Source: Rhodanobacter thiooxydans LCS2 (GTDB lineage: Bacteria > Pseudomonadota > Gammaproteobacteria > Xanthomonadales > Rhodanobacteraceae). From it: a DNA stretch of 64,000 nucleotides. Numbering within the stretch: position 1 is the stretch's first letter; each line of letters starts with the position of its first letter. The notes beneath the pieces were generated by a model, which worked only from the letters and a program-made list of their open reading frames with translations, had not been told where the DNA came from and ran no database searches. The position numbers and the translations under genes were made by a program. Positions 44,052 to 51,813 of this stretch are shown piece by piece. The stretch covers positions 1 through 64,000 of the forward strand of contig NZ_AJXW01000020.1 of assembly GCF_000264375.1 (NCBI RefSeq), written 5' to 3'.

Positions 44052-44900
44052 ATGACCGCCGCGGTGCATATCAGGGTCGACGCCAGGATCACGCTGGCGA
44101 GCAGATTCGCCGCGGTGTCCTCGCCGCGATCAGCAGCGGCGCGCTCGCGCCGGGCGCAAGGCTTCCCTCGTGGATCGCCCTGGCGACCCAACTCGGAGTG
44201 GCCAGGGGCACGGTCAAATCCGCCTACAAGCGATTGGCCGGCGAACAAGTCATCGGCTCGTCGCGGGTGGCATGAAGGTGGCCGAGCATCCTGAAGGAGC
44301 GGGGCGGGTCGTTCCTCCGGCGGAAGCCGATGCGCCGCCGGCGCTATACGAGCATTTGCTCGCCGGTCCGGCCATCTTCCAGATGGCATACCCGCCCGCG
44401 ATGGTTTTCCGACGGGCCTGCTTGCCCGCTTGCGTGCGCAAGCCGCCCGCGCCGAGGCCACTGCGCGCGCGGTCTATCCCGATCCGCGCGGTGAAATCGA
44501 ACTGCGGCGTGAGAGCGCCGCGCATCTTGTGCTGGCCCCGGGGCGTCGAATGCCGCCCATCGCGGATCTTCATCACGGCGGGCTTCGCCGGTGCTCCCGG
44601 TACGACCCTGAGGGTGTTGGGCGCGGAAGGGCGCGAGGCCTGGAAGGGAAATCCCGGCTTCTTCCAGAGCCGCAAGGCGCTCGAGCTTGCCCGGCTCATT
44701 CCCGTCCCCATCCCGGTGGACGAGGATGGCGTCGACGTCTCCTGCGGCATGGAGAAGGCGCCCGCCGCCGCGCTGGCCCAGGTAACGCCGGGCCAGCAGG
44801 CGCCGCTCGGCACGACGCTGTCGCTCAAGAGGCGGATCAAATTGCTCGTCGGGGCTACCCGCACGGGAGCATGGATCACACCGGCATCGACGTACGGCCC
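44052..44900 (+). pseudogene. MocR/PdxR-type regulator, multiply frameshifted and truncated
   Basis: Remains of a GntR-HTH/aminotransferase fusion regulator. Segments in successive frames are: MTAAVHIRVDARITLAS, then the HTH (GALAPGARLPSWIALATQLG, VARGTVKSAYKRLAGEQVI), then PPALYEHLLAGPAIFQMAYP, then ARAVYPDPRGEIELRRESAA, then the aminotransferase part (CRPSRIFITAGFAGAPGTTL, NPGFFQSRKALELARLIPV). At least four frame changes are needed. It stops at RTGAWI, before the expected PLP-binding lysine, so the C-terminal third is missing. It is divergent from the cupin gene and ends just upstream of hutU. Confidence 0.75.
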
Positions 44901-44978
44901 ACGGCGTCGTGAACCGCCTCCGGCCTGTGCCGGCCGCTGGCCTATACTCGGCGGTCTGACTTACCGGAGCCCTTCGTG

Positions 44979-46649
44979 ATGAACGCCCCCACCCGCATCG
45001 ACACCACCCGCACCGTCCGCGCACCGCGCGGCAGCGAGCTTTCCTGCAAGAGCTGGCTCAGCGAGGCGCCGTTCCGCATGCTGCAGAACAACCTCGATCC
45101 GGAGGTGGCGGAAAACCCGGCTGAGCTGGTGGTGTACGGCGGCATCGGGCGGGCGGCGCGCAACTGGGAGTGCTTCGACGCGATCCTGAAATCGTTGCGC
45201 GAACTGGAGGACGACGAGACCCTGCTGGTGCAGTCCGGCAAGCCGGTCGGCGTATTCCGCACGCACGCCGACGCGCCGCGCGTGCTGATCGCCAACTCCA
45301 ACCTGGTGCCGCACTGGGCCACCTGGGAGCACTTCAACGAGCTCGATAAAAAGGGCCTGATGATGTACGGCCAGATGACCGCCGGCAGCTGGATCTACAT
45401 CGGCTCGCAGGGCATCATCCAGGGCACCTACGAAACCTTCGTCGAGATGGGCCGCCAGCACTACGGCGGCAACCTGAAAGGGAAGTGGCTGCTCACCGCC
45501 GGCCTCGGCGGCATGGGCGCGGCGCAGCCGCTGGCCGCCTCGCTGGCCGGCATGTGCAGCCTCAACATCGAATGCCAGCAGAGCCGCATCGACTTCCGCC
45601 TGAAGACCCGCTACGTCGACGAGCAGGCCAGCAGCCTCGACGACGCGCTGGCGCGCATCGAGAAGTACACGAAAGCCGGCGAGGCGAAATCCGTCGCGCT
45701 GCTCGGCAACGCCGCCGACATCCTGCCGGAACTGGTCAAGCGCGGCGTGCGCCCCGACGCCGTCACCGACCAGACCAGCGCGCACGACCCGGTCAACGGC
45801 TACCTGCCGCAGGGCTGGACGCTGGAGCAGTGGTTCGAGCGCCGCAAGGCCGACCCGGTCGGCACCGCGCGCGCCGCCAAGCTGTCGATGAAGACCCACG
45901 TGGAGGCGATGCTCGCGTTCCACGCGCAGGGCATCCCCACCTTCGACTACGGCAACAACATCCGCCAGATGGCGCAGGACGTCGGCTGCGACAACGCGTT
46001 CGCATTCCCCGGCTTCGTGCCCGCCTACGTGCGCCCGCTGTTCTGCCGCGGCATCGGCCCGTTCCGCTGGGTCGCGCTGTCCGGCGATCCGGAAGACATC
46101 TACAAGACCGACCAGAAAGTGAAGGAGCTGATCCCCGACGACGAGCACCTGCACCGCTGGCTGGACATGGCGAAGGAGCGCATCAGTTTCCAGGGCCTGC
46201 CGGCACGGATCTGCTGGGTCGGGCTGGGGCTGCGCGACAAGCTCGGCCTGGCGTTCAACGAGATGGTGCGCAACGGCGAGTTGAAGGCGCCGGTGGTGAT
46301 TGGGCGCGACCACCTCGACTCGGGCTCGGTGGCGTCACCGAATCGGGAGACCGAGGCGATGAAGGATGGCTCCGATGCGGTGTCGGATTGGCCGCTGCTC
46401 AATGCGATGCTGAATGTGGCGGGTGGGGCGACGTGGGTTTCGTTGCATCATGGCGGTGGGGTGGGGATGGGGTATTCGCAGCATTCGGGGGTGGTGATCG
46501 TGTGCGACGGCACGGCCGAGGCGGACAAGCGGATTGCGCGGGTGTTGTGGAACGATCCGGGGACTGGGGTGATGCGGCATGCGGATGCGGGGTATGACAT
46601 CGCTGTCGAGTGTGCGAGGGAGCAGGGGTTGAAGTTGCCGATGGTTTGA
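44979..46649 (+). CDS. hutU: Urocanate hydratase
   Basis: Second enzyme of histidine degradation: adds water to urocanate to give imidazolonepropionate, using NAD as electrophile. The 556-residue product is full length, with the NAD-binding glycine region [35 protein letters not shown] and the active-site Cys in [23 protein letters not shown] 44979 is used; a GTG directly before it is an alternative, both served by GGAG. The last 120 or so codons use many more G- and T-ending codons than the rest. No hutH is adjacent. Confidence 0.95.
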   Translation: MNAPTRIDTTRTVRAPRGSELSCKSWLSEAPFRMLQNNLDPEVAENPAELVVYGGIGRAARNWECFDAILKSLRELEDDETLLVQSGKPVGVFRTHADAPRVLIANSNLVPHWATWEHFNELDKKGLMMYGQMTAGSWIYIGSQGIIQGTYETFVEMGRQHYGGNLKGKWLLTAGLGGMGAAQPLAASLAGMCSLNIECQQSRIDFRLKTRYVDEQASSLDDALARIEKYTKAGEAKSVALLGNAADILPELVKRGVRPDAVTDQTSAHDPVNGYLPQGWTLEQWFERRKADPVGTARAAKLSMKTHVEAMLAFHAQGIPTFDYGNNIRQMAQDVGCDNAFAFPGFVPAYVRPLFCRGIGPFRWVALSGDPEDIYKTDQKVKELIPDDEHLHRWLDMAKERISFQGLPARICWVGLGLRDKLGLAFNEMVRNGELKAPVVIGRDHLDSGSVASPNRETEAMKDGSDAVSDWPLLNAMLNVAGGATWVSLHHGGGVGMGYSQHSGVVIVCDGTAEADKRIARVLWNDPGTGVMRHADAGYDIAVECAREQGLKLPMV

Positions 46650-46693
46650 TCGCTAGGTAGTGCGCGAAATAAGAATTAGGGAGCGACAACAAC

Positions 46694-48637
46694 ATGAGTC
46701 TCACTGCCGCAAAAATATTAACAACCCTGAGCAAGCCTGCGATAACGTGGGTTGGTGGAATTCTGTCGAAATGGATAGATCGAAAATTAGAAAAATCGCA
46801 AGCTGAAAGGAAGGCTTGGGGGCAGATAACGACACGAGTTATCAATCAGACCAAGACGATGGCTGCTAGGTATATGAAGGTAACGACGGTTGCCTTCCCC
46901 AAGTTGGCGGTTCCTTTGCTGAAAATCTACGTTCCTCTTACGATTGAAGAGTCTGACCGAAAAAGTTTCAGGGTCGAGACCTTTCCTAATGAGCTTTTCG
47001 GTGGCGAGGGAAAAATTCTGCTGGTTGACTCTGCCGGAATGGGTAAGTCGACGATAGCAAAAATTATTTATATACATTCACTGGAAGAAGAAGAATTCCT
47101 TCCATTATTGATTGATCTCCGTAGGTTAACTGACGAGTCGATAGAAAAGGCATTACGAATCCAATTTGGTATTACTGCGAAGAACGAGGAGATTTTTTCT
47201 GAGTTTCTTCATGAGCAGCCGTTGCTGTACATTTTCGATGGCTTCGATGAGGTTATGGATGATTTTAAAGTAAAGGTGGCTAGAAATATCCGGGACTTCG
47301 TTGACCATGCGCCTTTAGCCAAATTTTTGCTGACGAGTAGACAAGAGACAATTTTTAGTAGTTTTACTGATTTTAGTCTATGTCATATCAGGGAATTAGA
47401 AAAAAGAGAGGCTTTTTCTCTAATTCAAAAATACGGTGACGCCTTTGATGCGAAAGATCCCGCAAAGGAGCTTTTGAATGAGCTCGATGCGAATCACAGC
47501 GAAGCGGTTGAGAGCTTCCTGAAGAACCCGCTTTTGACTTCACTTTTATTCAGGGCCTTTGAGTATCGTTCGGTAATTCCCGTTAAGCGTGGTGTTTTCT
47601 ATCGCCAGGTATTTGATTCCCTTTTTGATACTCATGATCTAAATAAGGAAACGGGTTACGTCAGGGGGAAAAAAACTGGTTTGCATCATGATGATTTTCA
47701 CAGGTCACTTCGCGGCATGGCTTCATTATTTCGTCAGAAGCGAGTTGTAGAAGTAAAAGAGGAGGATTTTCTTCAGATGGCAAGGCAAGTGCCATCGAAT
47801 TTGTGCCCGGATCTGATATTTACTCCGAGCGACTTCTTGCATGATGCTCTACATGCTGTGCCAGTATTCGTTAGGGACGGTGCCTATGTGCGTTGGTCCC
47901 ATAAGTCACTTCTTGATTATTTTCTGGCTGAATTTCTCCTTCGTGATTTTTCGGGCTCCAAGGAGGGAGCTCTCGAGAAAGTAGCGTTTAGCTTAGAGAG
48001 TTTCGCTAGTGAAAATTTCCTGACGCTGGTGCAGGAGGCTGACCCTTCGTTATTTGCCAAGGCGGTCACTGTTCCAGCGATAAAAGAAGTTCTGCAGCGT
48101 TATGAACGAATTAGGAAATTGGTGCCCAGTAGTATTAATCCAGATGCGGCCAATGAGGTGGCCAACCTTTTTATGGGTTATGAGGCCTGCTGCTTATCTG
48201 AAAGCTCGGATGTCAACTGGACGGACGATGGATTTGTAGCTTATGAAGGCATTGAGCGTGACGAATACTTTCCTCGAGTAAGCTTTCTTCTTGGTGCTAG
48301 GGGGCAAATCGTATTCCTGATACACAAGTCAATGGCAGCATTGCGTGTTCCTATGAAAATGGGTGCTCTTGCTCACGTTGCAAGGTTTATTCATCAACGT
48401 CCTGTCCGGATGGGGCGCCAAGATCAATACCGAGTACCAAATAACCCTGTCCCCTTGCTACATGGCTACTTAAAAAATGGCTTCGAGGGTGCGGATGAGG
48501 AGGTAAAGGATGTTTTAGACCTTACCGGTACGCAAGCGTTGGACATTCCGCTAGTTAAATCTTTGAGAGTTGCGCTACAAACACTTGAAGATACGGTTAA
48601 TAGATCTGTTGGTGCTCGTGGCGGAGATATATTCTGA
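46694..48637 (+). CDS. NACHT-domain STAND NTPase (candidate bNACHT anti-phage protein)
   Basis: Lone 647-residue protein. Residues 1-90 are a helical N-terminal domain (KWIDRKLEKSQAERKAW, then LKIYVPLTIEE). Residues about 100-330 form the NACHT core: Walker A VDSAGMGKST (residues 111-120), extended Walker B LLYIFDGFDEV with the NACHT-type DGFDE, and sensor KFLLTSRQ. A winged-helix-like segment ends in WSHKSLLDYFLAEFLLRDF near residue 401. The last 230 residues match nothing I recognise and show no TPR or LRR periodicity. The gene is strikingly AT-rich with T-ending codons, unlike its neighbours, indicating transfer. AGGGAG precedes the ATG. A regulatory rather than defence role cannot be excluded. 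Confidence 0.88.
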   Translation: MSLTAAKILTTLSKPAITWVGGILSKWIDRKLEKSQAERKAWGQITTRVINQTKTMAARYMKVTTVAFPKLAVPLLKIYVPLTIEESDRKSFRVETFPNELFGGEGKILLVDSAGMGKSTIAKIIYIHSLEEEEFLPLLIDLRRLTDESIEKALRIQFGITAKNEEIFSEFLHEQPLLYIFDGFDEVMDDFKVKVARNIRDFVDHAPLAKFLLTSRQETIFSSFTDFSLCHIRELEKREAFSLIQKYGDAFDAKDPAKELLNELDANHSEAVESFLKNPLLTSLLFRAFEYRSVIPVKRGVFYRQVFDSLFDTHDLNKETGYVRGKKTGLHHDDFHRSLRGMASLFRQKRVVEVKEEDFLQMARQVPSNLCPDLIFTPSDFLHDALHAVPVFVRDGAYVRWSHKSLLDYFLAEFLLRDFSGSKEGALEKVAFSLESFASENFLTLVQEADPSLFAKAVTVPAIKEVLQRYERIRKLVPSSINPDAANEVANLFMGYEACCLSESSDVNWTDDGFVAYEGIERDEYFPRVSFLLGARGQIVFLIHKSMAALRVPMKMGALAHVARFIHQRPVRMGRQDQYRVPNNPVPLLHGYLKNGFEGADEEVKDVLDLTGTQALDIPLVKSLRVALQTLEDTVNRSVGARGGDIF

Positions 48638-48647
48638 GTTGAGTGCG

Positions 48648-48817
48648 AAAAAGGTATCAGGGTGGAGGCTAACTGGGTCAGGGCCCAAAAACAGGGTTAG
48701 GTTCATTTATCCTTATCGGATGGGGAACAAGAAAAGGGGTCACCATTTCGCCGTCCGGGTCAATAGGCACGCACTTGCTCTTCCTCGGCGATGCCGAGGG
48801 CAAAAAAGGTGTCAGGG
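48648..48817. repeat. Two direct copies of a 15-bp repeat (AAAAAGGTRTCAGGG)
   Basis: Copies at 48648-48662 and 48803-48817 differ at one base. Between them lie further related fragments (GGGTCAGGGCCC near 48676 and AAAAGGGGTCACCATTT near 48732). They begin only 11 bp after the NACHT gene stop and look like scars of small mobile repeats. Confidence 0.65.
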
Positions 48818-48851
48818 ACAATTTTCGCCCGGCTACACACAAACAGGCAAA

Positions 48852-48896
48852 TAAGGGGACGGAGGCAATTAAATCGCGATAATGGCCTCCGTCCCC
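48852..48896. repeat. Left copy of TAAGGGGACGGAGG repeat with palindromic partner
   Basis: The 24 bp at 48852-48875 match 52761-52784 at 23 of 24 positions, in the same orientation. This copy also pairs with GCCTCCGTCCCC downstream (arms 48855-48866 and 48885-48896, 18-bp AT-rich spacer), giving a hairpin. Related GGGGAC..AGGTAATTAAAT sequences are, to my knowledge, common near REP/RAYT-type elements. Confidence 0.8.
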
Positions 48897-48923
48897 CTTT
48901 AGCGTTCTTTGGTTCGGTCGATT

Positions 48924-49328
48924 TCAGTCCGGGTCCCTGTCGTAGTGCGCGATGCCCTTGGGCAACTGCACCCACGCGTGCCGGCGGCACTCGTAGACCG
49001 AGTCCTGCGGCGGCGGAAAGTTGGGGTCGGCGAAGGCGCCCACAGCCACCATCACGAAGGCGTCATTGCCTTCCTCGGTGTGGAACACCTGGCTGCCGCA
49101 CACCGGGCAGAAGCGGAAACGGAAGGCCGCGCCCTGGTCGCCCGTGCGCACGAACTCGGTGGCCACGCCTTCGATCTTCCATGGCGCTGCATAGGCAGCC
49201 AGCGCCGCGAATACGCTGCCGGTGCGCTGCTGACAAGCCAGGCAGTGGCAGACGCCGGTGCCCAGCGTCTGACCTTGGACTTCGATACGCAGTTGTCCGC
49301 AATAGCAGGAGGCGGTGCGGCTTTCCAT
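48924..49328 (-). CDS. GFA/CENP-V family zinc protein
   Basis: Member of the glutathione-dependent formaldehyde-activating enzyme-like (GFA) family, 134 residues. Zinc cysteines are in ASCYCGQLRIEV, CHCLACQQRTGSVFAA and FCPVCGSQVFHTEEG. The substrate is unknown; most family members are not proven formaldehyde enzymes. It lies alone between repeat-rich spacers. A second, divergent GFA protein is encoded at 58301-58765. Confidence 0.88.
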   Translation of the reverse strand: MESRTASCYCGQLRIEVQGQTLGTGVCHCLACQQRTGSVFAALAAYAAPWKIEGVATEFVRTGDQGAAFRFRFCPVCGSQVFHTEEGNDAFVMVAVGAFADPNFPPPQDSVYECRRHAWVQLPKGIAHYDRDPD

Positions 49329-49453
49329 CGGACACCTCGGCGACGGCTTCGGGATGCTTCACGCACCGCGAGCGGTGGCGAAGCTATCACCTTGTAGTCT
49401 TGGCATCACGTCGCCGACAGGGCCGAAAGGCACCCTCGACCAGACCTCAGGGT

Positions 49454-49488
49454 CAGGTTCACTTATCCTCCGCTCGGAAGTGAACCTG
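49454..49488. repeat. 11-bp inverted repeat CAGGTTCACTT
   Basis: Arms 49454-49464 and 49478-49488 are perfect inverted copies separated by 13 bp, flanked by GGGT and CCCC so the whole unit reads GGGTCAGGTTCACTT ... AAGTGAACCTGCCCC. A fragment with the same head and GGTTCA core lies near 48676-48705. Confidence 0.8.
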
Positions 49489-49648
49489 CCCCCGTTCGGT
49501 TGCTGCTTCCACCCCCATCCGGGCTACCGCTTGGAAAATCAGGGGTCGGAGCGCACTTTCTTCGTTGAACGAGTCTTGAAAGGGCGACCCTGACTCCTGT
49601 TTCAGTTCCAACGTACCGCCAAGCGCAGGAGGCGGCGACAGGAGTTTT

Positions 49649-49675
49649 CAGAGTGCACTTTTAAAGTCGACTCTG
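49649..49675. repeat. Inverted repeat CAGAGT...ACTCTG followed by GACCCC
   Basis: Arms match at 9 of 11 positions around a TTTTAAA centre. The right end reads CGACTCTGACCCC, the reverse of a GGGGTCAGAGTCG head. It is the third such unit in 220 bp, directly next to the cytochrome operon end. Confidence 0.7.
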
Positions 49676-49705
49676 ACCCCGGTTTTCGGTCGTACGAATG
49701 GACGC

Positions 49706-50458
49706 TCAATCGGCGTCGCCGTCGCCGTCACCGCCGTGTTCCTGCACGGCTGCCGCAGAGGGGCTGGCAGCGCCGCTGCCCGTGGGGGCGCCTTGCCATT
49801 GCAGCCACCAGAATCCCAGCACACCCGCCAGCAGCAGGATGGCTACCGTCCGCCACGGGCTGCGCACGCCGTCCGCGGGCTGGCCGGACTTGCGCCCGGT
49901 GATCATGGCGCGCACCAGGTTTTCGCGATGCAGCCAGCTGGCCAGCACCACGCCGGCAATGTGCACGCCCACGATCAGCAGCATCAGGTTGGCCGCCACC
50001 TCATGGGTTTCCGCCACCCATTCGCCGGCGAGGTCGTTGTACGTGGTCCAGCCCGACGCCGCGACGACCACGGTCAGGCCCAGCAGGGCCAGAATGGCCA
50101 GCGCACCGGCCGGGTTGTGTCCGGTGTGGTGTTCCGGCCGACCTTGCAGCAGGGCGCGCACGTAGCGGGCAATGGCCCGGGGGCCGCGCACGAAGGTGGA
50201 AAAGCGCGCGTAGCGCGTGCCCAGCAAGCCCCAAACGATGCGAAAGGCCACCAGGCCGGCCATGGTGTAGCCCAGGGAGACGTGCAGCAGGCGCCAGCGT
50301 TCGCTCTCGGCCGACAGGTAGGCGCCGGCAAAACTCAGCACCATGAGCCAGTGGAAGACGCGAACCGGTGCGTCCCAGACCAGGATCGGGGCGGCAGCCG
50401 GCGTGTGCGCGGCGGCGGGCACGGCGTCCTCAACGGGGGATGCGGACATTGTCTTCAT
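49706..50458 (-). CDS. Cytochrome b561-type membrane cytochrome
   Basis: Inner-membrane diheme cytochrome b of 250 residues with four helices. VWDAPVRVFHWLMVLSFAGA, HVSLGYTMAGLVAFRIVWG and ETHEVAANLMLLIVGVHIAG contain the heme-ligand histidines of the Ni-Fe-hydrogenase/cytochrome b561 family. It is the last gene of a three-gene operon with two c-type cytochromes; it overlaps the diheme cytochrome gene by 29 bp. It presumably passes electrons from quinol to the periplasmic cytochromes. Confidence 0.92.
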   Translation of the reverse strand: MKTMSASPVEDAVPAAAHTPAAAPILVWDAPVRVFHWLMVLSFAGAYLSAESERWRLLHVSLGYTMAGLVAFRIVWGLLGTRYARFSTFVRGPRAIARYVRALLQGRPEHHTGHNPAGALAILALLGLTVVVAASGWTTYNDLAGEWVAETHEVAANLMLLIVGVHIAGVVLASWLHRENLVRAMITGRKSGQPADGVRSPWRTVAILLLAGVLGFWWLQWQGAPTGSGAASPSAAAVQEHGGDGDGDAD

Positions 50459-50921
50459 CGAAGTCTCCCTGGTCGGCCGTGGTGTGGCAGGCGATGCAGT
50501 TCGATGCGCTCTTGATGGAGGCGCGTTTCCAGGTGGCGGCAGATACCTCGTCGTGCTTGTGGATGAACCAGGCGGTGCGCGTGATGCGATCCTGTGGTGG
50601 CTCTTCGCGAACGCGCTTGTAGGTGCCGGCGTGCGCGTTGATCCAGCCCGACAGTTCCTTGACCGTAGCCGGATCCAGCGAGGCGTCCGTACCGAAGTGG
50701 TTGGGCAGGTTGTTCATGATCCGGTTCCACGACGCCGCCGGCATCAGGCTGGGGGGATAGGCAACGTGGCAGGCGGAGCATTCTTCCTTGTATTTGGGCG
50801 TCAGGGGCACCATGCGACCGTTGCCGTCCGCCAGGGCCGGCAGGGTCGGCAGGGCAAGGCCACTGGCGGCGAGCAGCCCCAGGGCAAGTCGGCCCATCCG
50901 GGTGTGTCGTGGGTGTGGCAT
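50430..50921 (-). CDS. Diheme cytochrome c (DHC type)
   Basis: Exported cytochrome of 163 residues. Signal peptide about residues 1-31 (LPALADG), first heme motif CSACH (residues 48-52) and second CIACH (142-146) near the C-terminus, as in Rhodobacter DHC. GGAGG precedes the ATG at 50921. Gene order SHP-like, DHC, cytochrome b matches the known SHP/DHC/cyt b module, in which DHC reduces the oxygen-binding SHP. Confidence 0.92.
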   Translation of the reverse strand: MPHPRHTRMGRLALGLLAASGLALPTLPALADGNGRMVPLTPKYKEECSACHVAYPPSLMPAASWNRIMNNLPNHFGTDASLDPATVKELSGWINAHAGTYKRVREEPPQDRITRTAWFIHKHDEVSAATWKRASIKSASNCIACHTTADQGDFDEDNVRIPR

Positions 50922-50959
50922 GGGAAATCCTCCGTGAGAGTGAATGGAAATGCGGGTCT

Positions 50960-51388
50960 TCAGGGCTTGAGCGTCATCAGCCAGCTCAGCACATCGGCTT
51001 TTTCGCCGGCGGTGCATTCACGGCTCAGCACGTCTTTGCAGTTGCGGCGGAACCATTTCTCGGTTTTGGCCGGATCGGTAAAGCGCTCGGGATTGAAGGC
51101 CGGCGCCATGGCGCCTATGGGCTTGCCGGTGGAGGCGTGCTTGCCGGCCTGGGTGGGGACGGCGCCGTGGCAGGAGGAGCAGCTCCACTCGCCACCGTGC
51201 TTGCTGGTGAACAGTTGCTGCCCGCGGGCGGGCGAGGCGGGAGCCCCGGCCTGGGCCGTATAACCGGCCAATTGCTCGGCGGGCGTGGCGGCCTGGGCGG
51301 CCTGGGCGGCGGGCGCGAGGGCGGCACAGGCCAGCGTCAGGGCGGCGAGCGCGCGCGGAAAAGTGGCGGACAGAGAGAACAGGTTCAT
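50960..51388 (-). CDS. SHP-like monoheme cytochrome c (DUF1924)
   Basis: Exported 142-residue cytochrome with signal peptide (residues 1-33), heme motif CSSCHG (residues 70-75) and the DUF1924 segments GQQLFTSKHGGEWSCSSC, KPIGAMAPAFNPERF and KTEKWFRRNCKDVLSRECT. DUF1924 corresponds to sphaeroides heme protein (SHP), an unusual c-type cytochrome that binds O2 and NO through a displaceable Asn ligand. It is the first gene of the operon; AAGGAG precedes the start and a CTTAA-box region lies 36-82 bp upstream. Confidence 0.9.
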   Translation of the reverse strand: MNLFSLSATFPRALAALTLACAALAPAAQAAQAATPAEQLAGYTAQAGAPASPARGQQLFTSKHGGEWSCSSCHGAVPTQAGKHASTGKPIGAMAPAFNPERFTDPAKTEKWFRRNCKDVLSRECTAGEKADVLSWLMTLKP

Positions 51389-51423
51389 GGCAACTCCTTT
51401 TTTGACAAGGGTGCCGCCGGGTT

Positions 51424-51470
51424 CTTAGGGTTTTCTTAAGCGGCCATGGGCACCCTCAGCCGCGCTTAAG
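51424..51470 (-). promoter_or_regulatory. PmrA/QseB-like CTTAA boxes upstream of the SHP operon
   Basis: CTTAG (51424-51428) and CTTAA (51435-51439) are spaced 11 bp apart, one helical turn, like the PmrA/QseB-type box (YTTAAK-N5-YTTAAK) with one deviation. A third CTTAAG lies at 51465-51470, forming with the second an inverted repeat (CTTAAGCG / CGCTTAAG). In such an otherwise GC-rich spacer these sites stand out. The regulator is not encoded in the window. Confidence 0.5.
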
Positions 51471-51545
51471 CCGGGAGGGCCAATATCCAGGCATTCACCA
51501 GCAACCCCAGGGAACTCCCTATGCACACCTGCCCTCGATCGCTTC

Positions 51546-51686
51546 ATGTGCCAGAATTTCAACGTGGTTTGCGCCGCGTTGGTGCCGGTTGTCCTGGCGA
51601 CCTTGCTGTCGGTGCCGGTCAGCCTGGACGGCCATCCGGGCGAGTTCCCGGTAGTTGCCGCACAGAGTGATCGCTACATGAGCTGA
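51546..51686 (+). CDS. Possible 46-residue secreted or membrane peptide
   Basis: Short frame from ATG 51546 with a hydrophobic segment (VVCAALVPVVLATLLSVPVS) followed by a short polar tail ending SDRYMS. It is divergent from the SHP operon. No good ribosome site is seen and no family is recognised, so it may be chance. The rest of 51471-51813 holds no other credible frame. Confidence 0.25.
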   Translation: MCQNFNVVCAALVPVVLATLLSVPVSLDGHPGEFPVVAAQSDRYMS

Positions 51687-51813
51687 TCGGCGCCGCGTCT
51701 CGTAGCGCCGTGGAGTCCGCACGGCTGGGTCGCGTGTCCATTTGTCCTTGATCCGGGGCGCAAACTCGGCGTGAACACCGAATGCGCGTTTGCCTACCCA
51801 CTGCCTTGTTGCC

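Larger units (their letters stand above)
49329..49705. other. Repeat-rich spacer, no gene
   Basis: This stretch contains at least three palindromic units built from GGGTCAG-type heads and AAGT/ACTT centres (near 49454, 49540-49595 and 49649), and no credible reading frame. See the separate repeat entries. Confidence 0.6.

Noticed and set aside
46694-48637. MalT/LuxR-type STAND transcription activator
   Set aside because: No C-terminal LuxR HTH is visible and the Walker B is of the NACHT DGFDE type.
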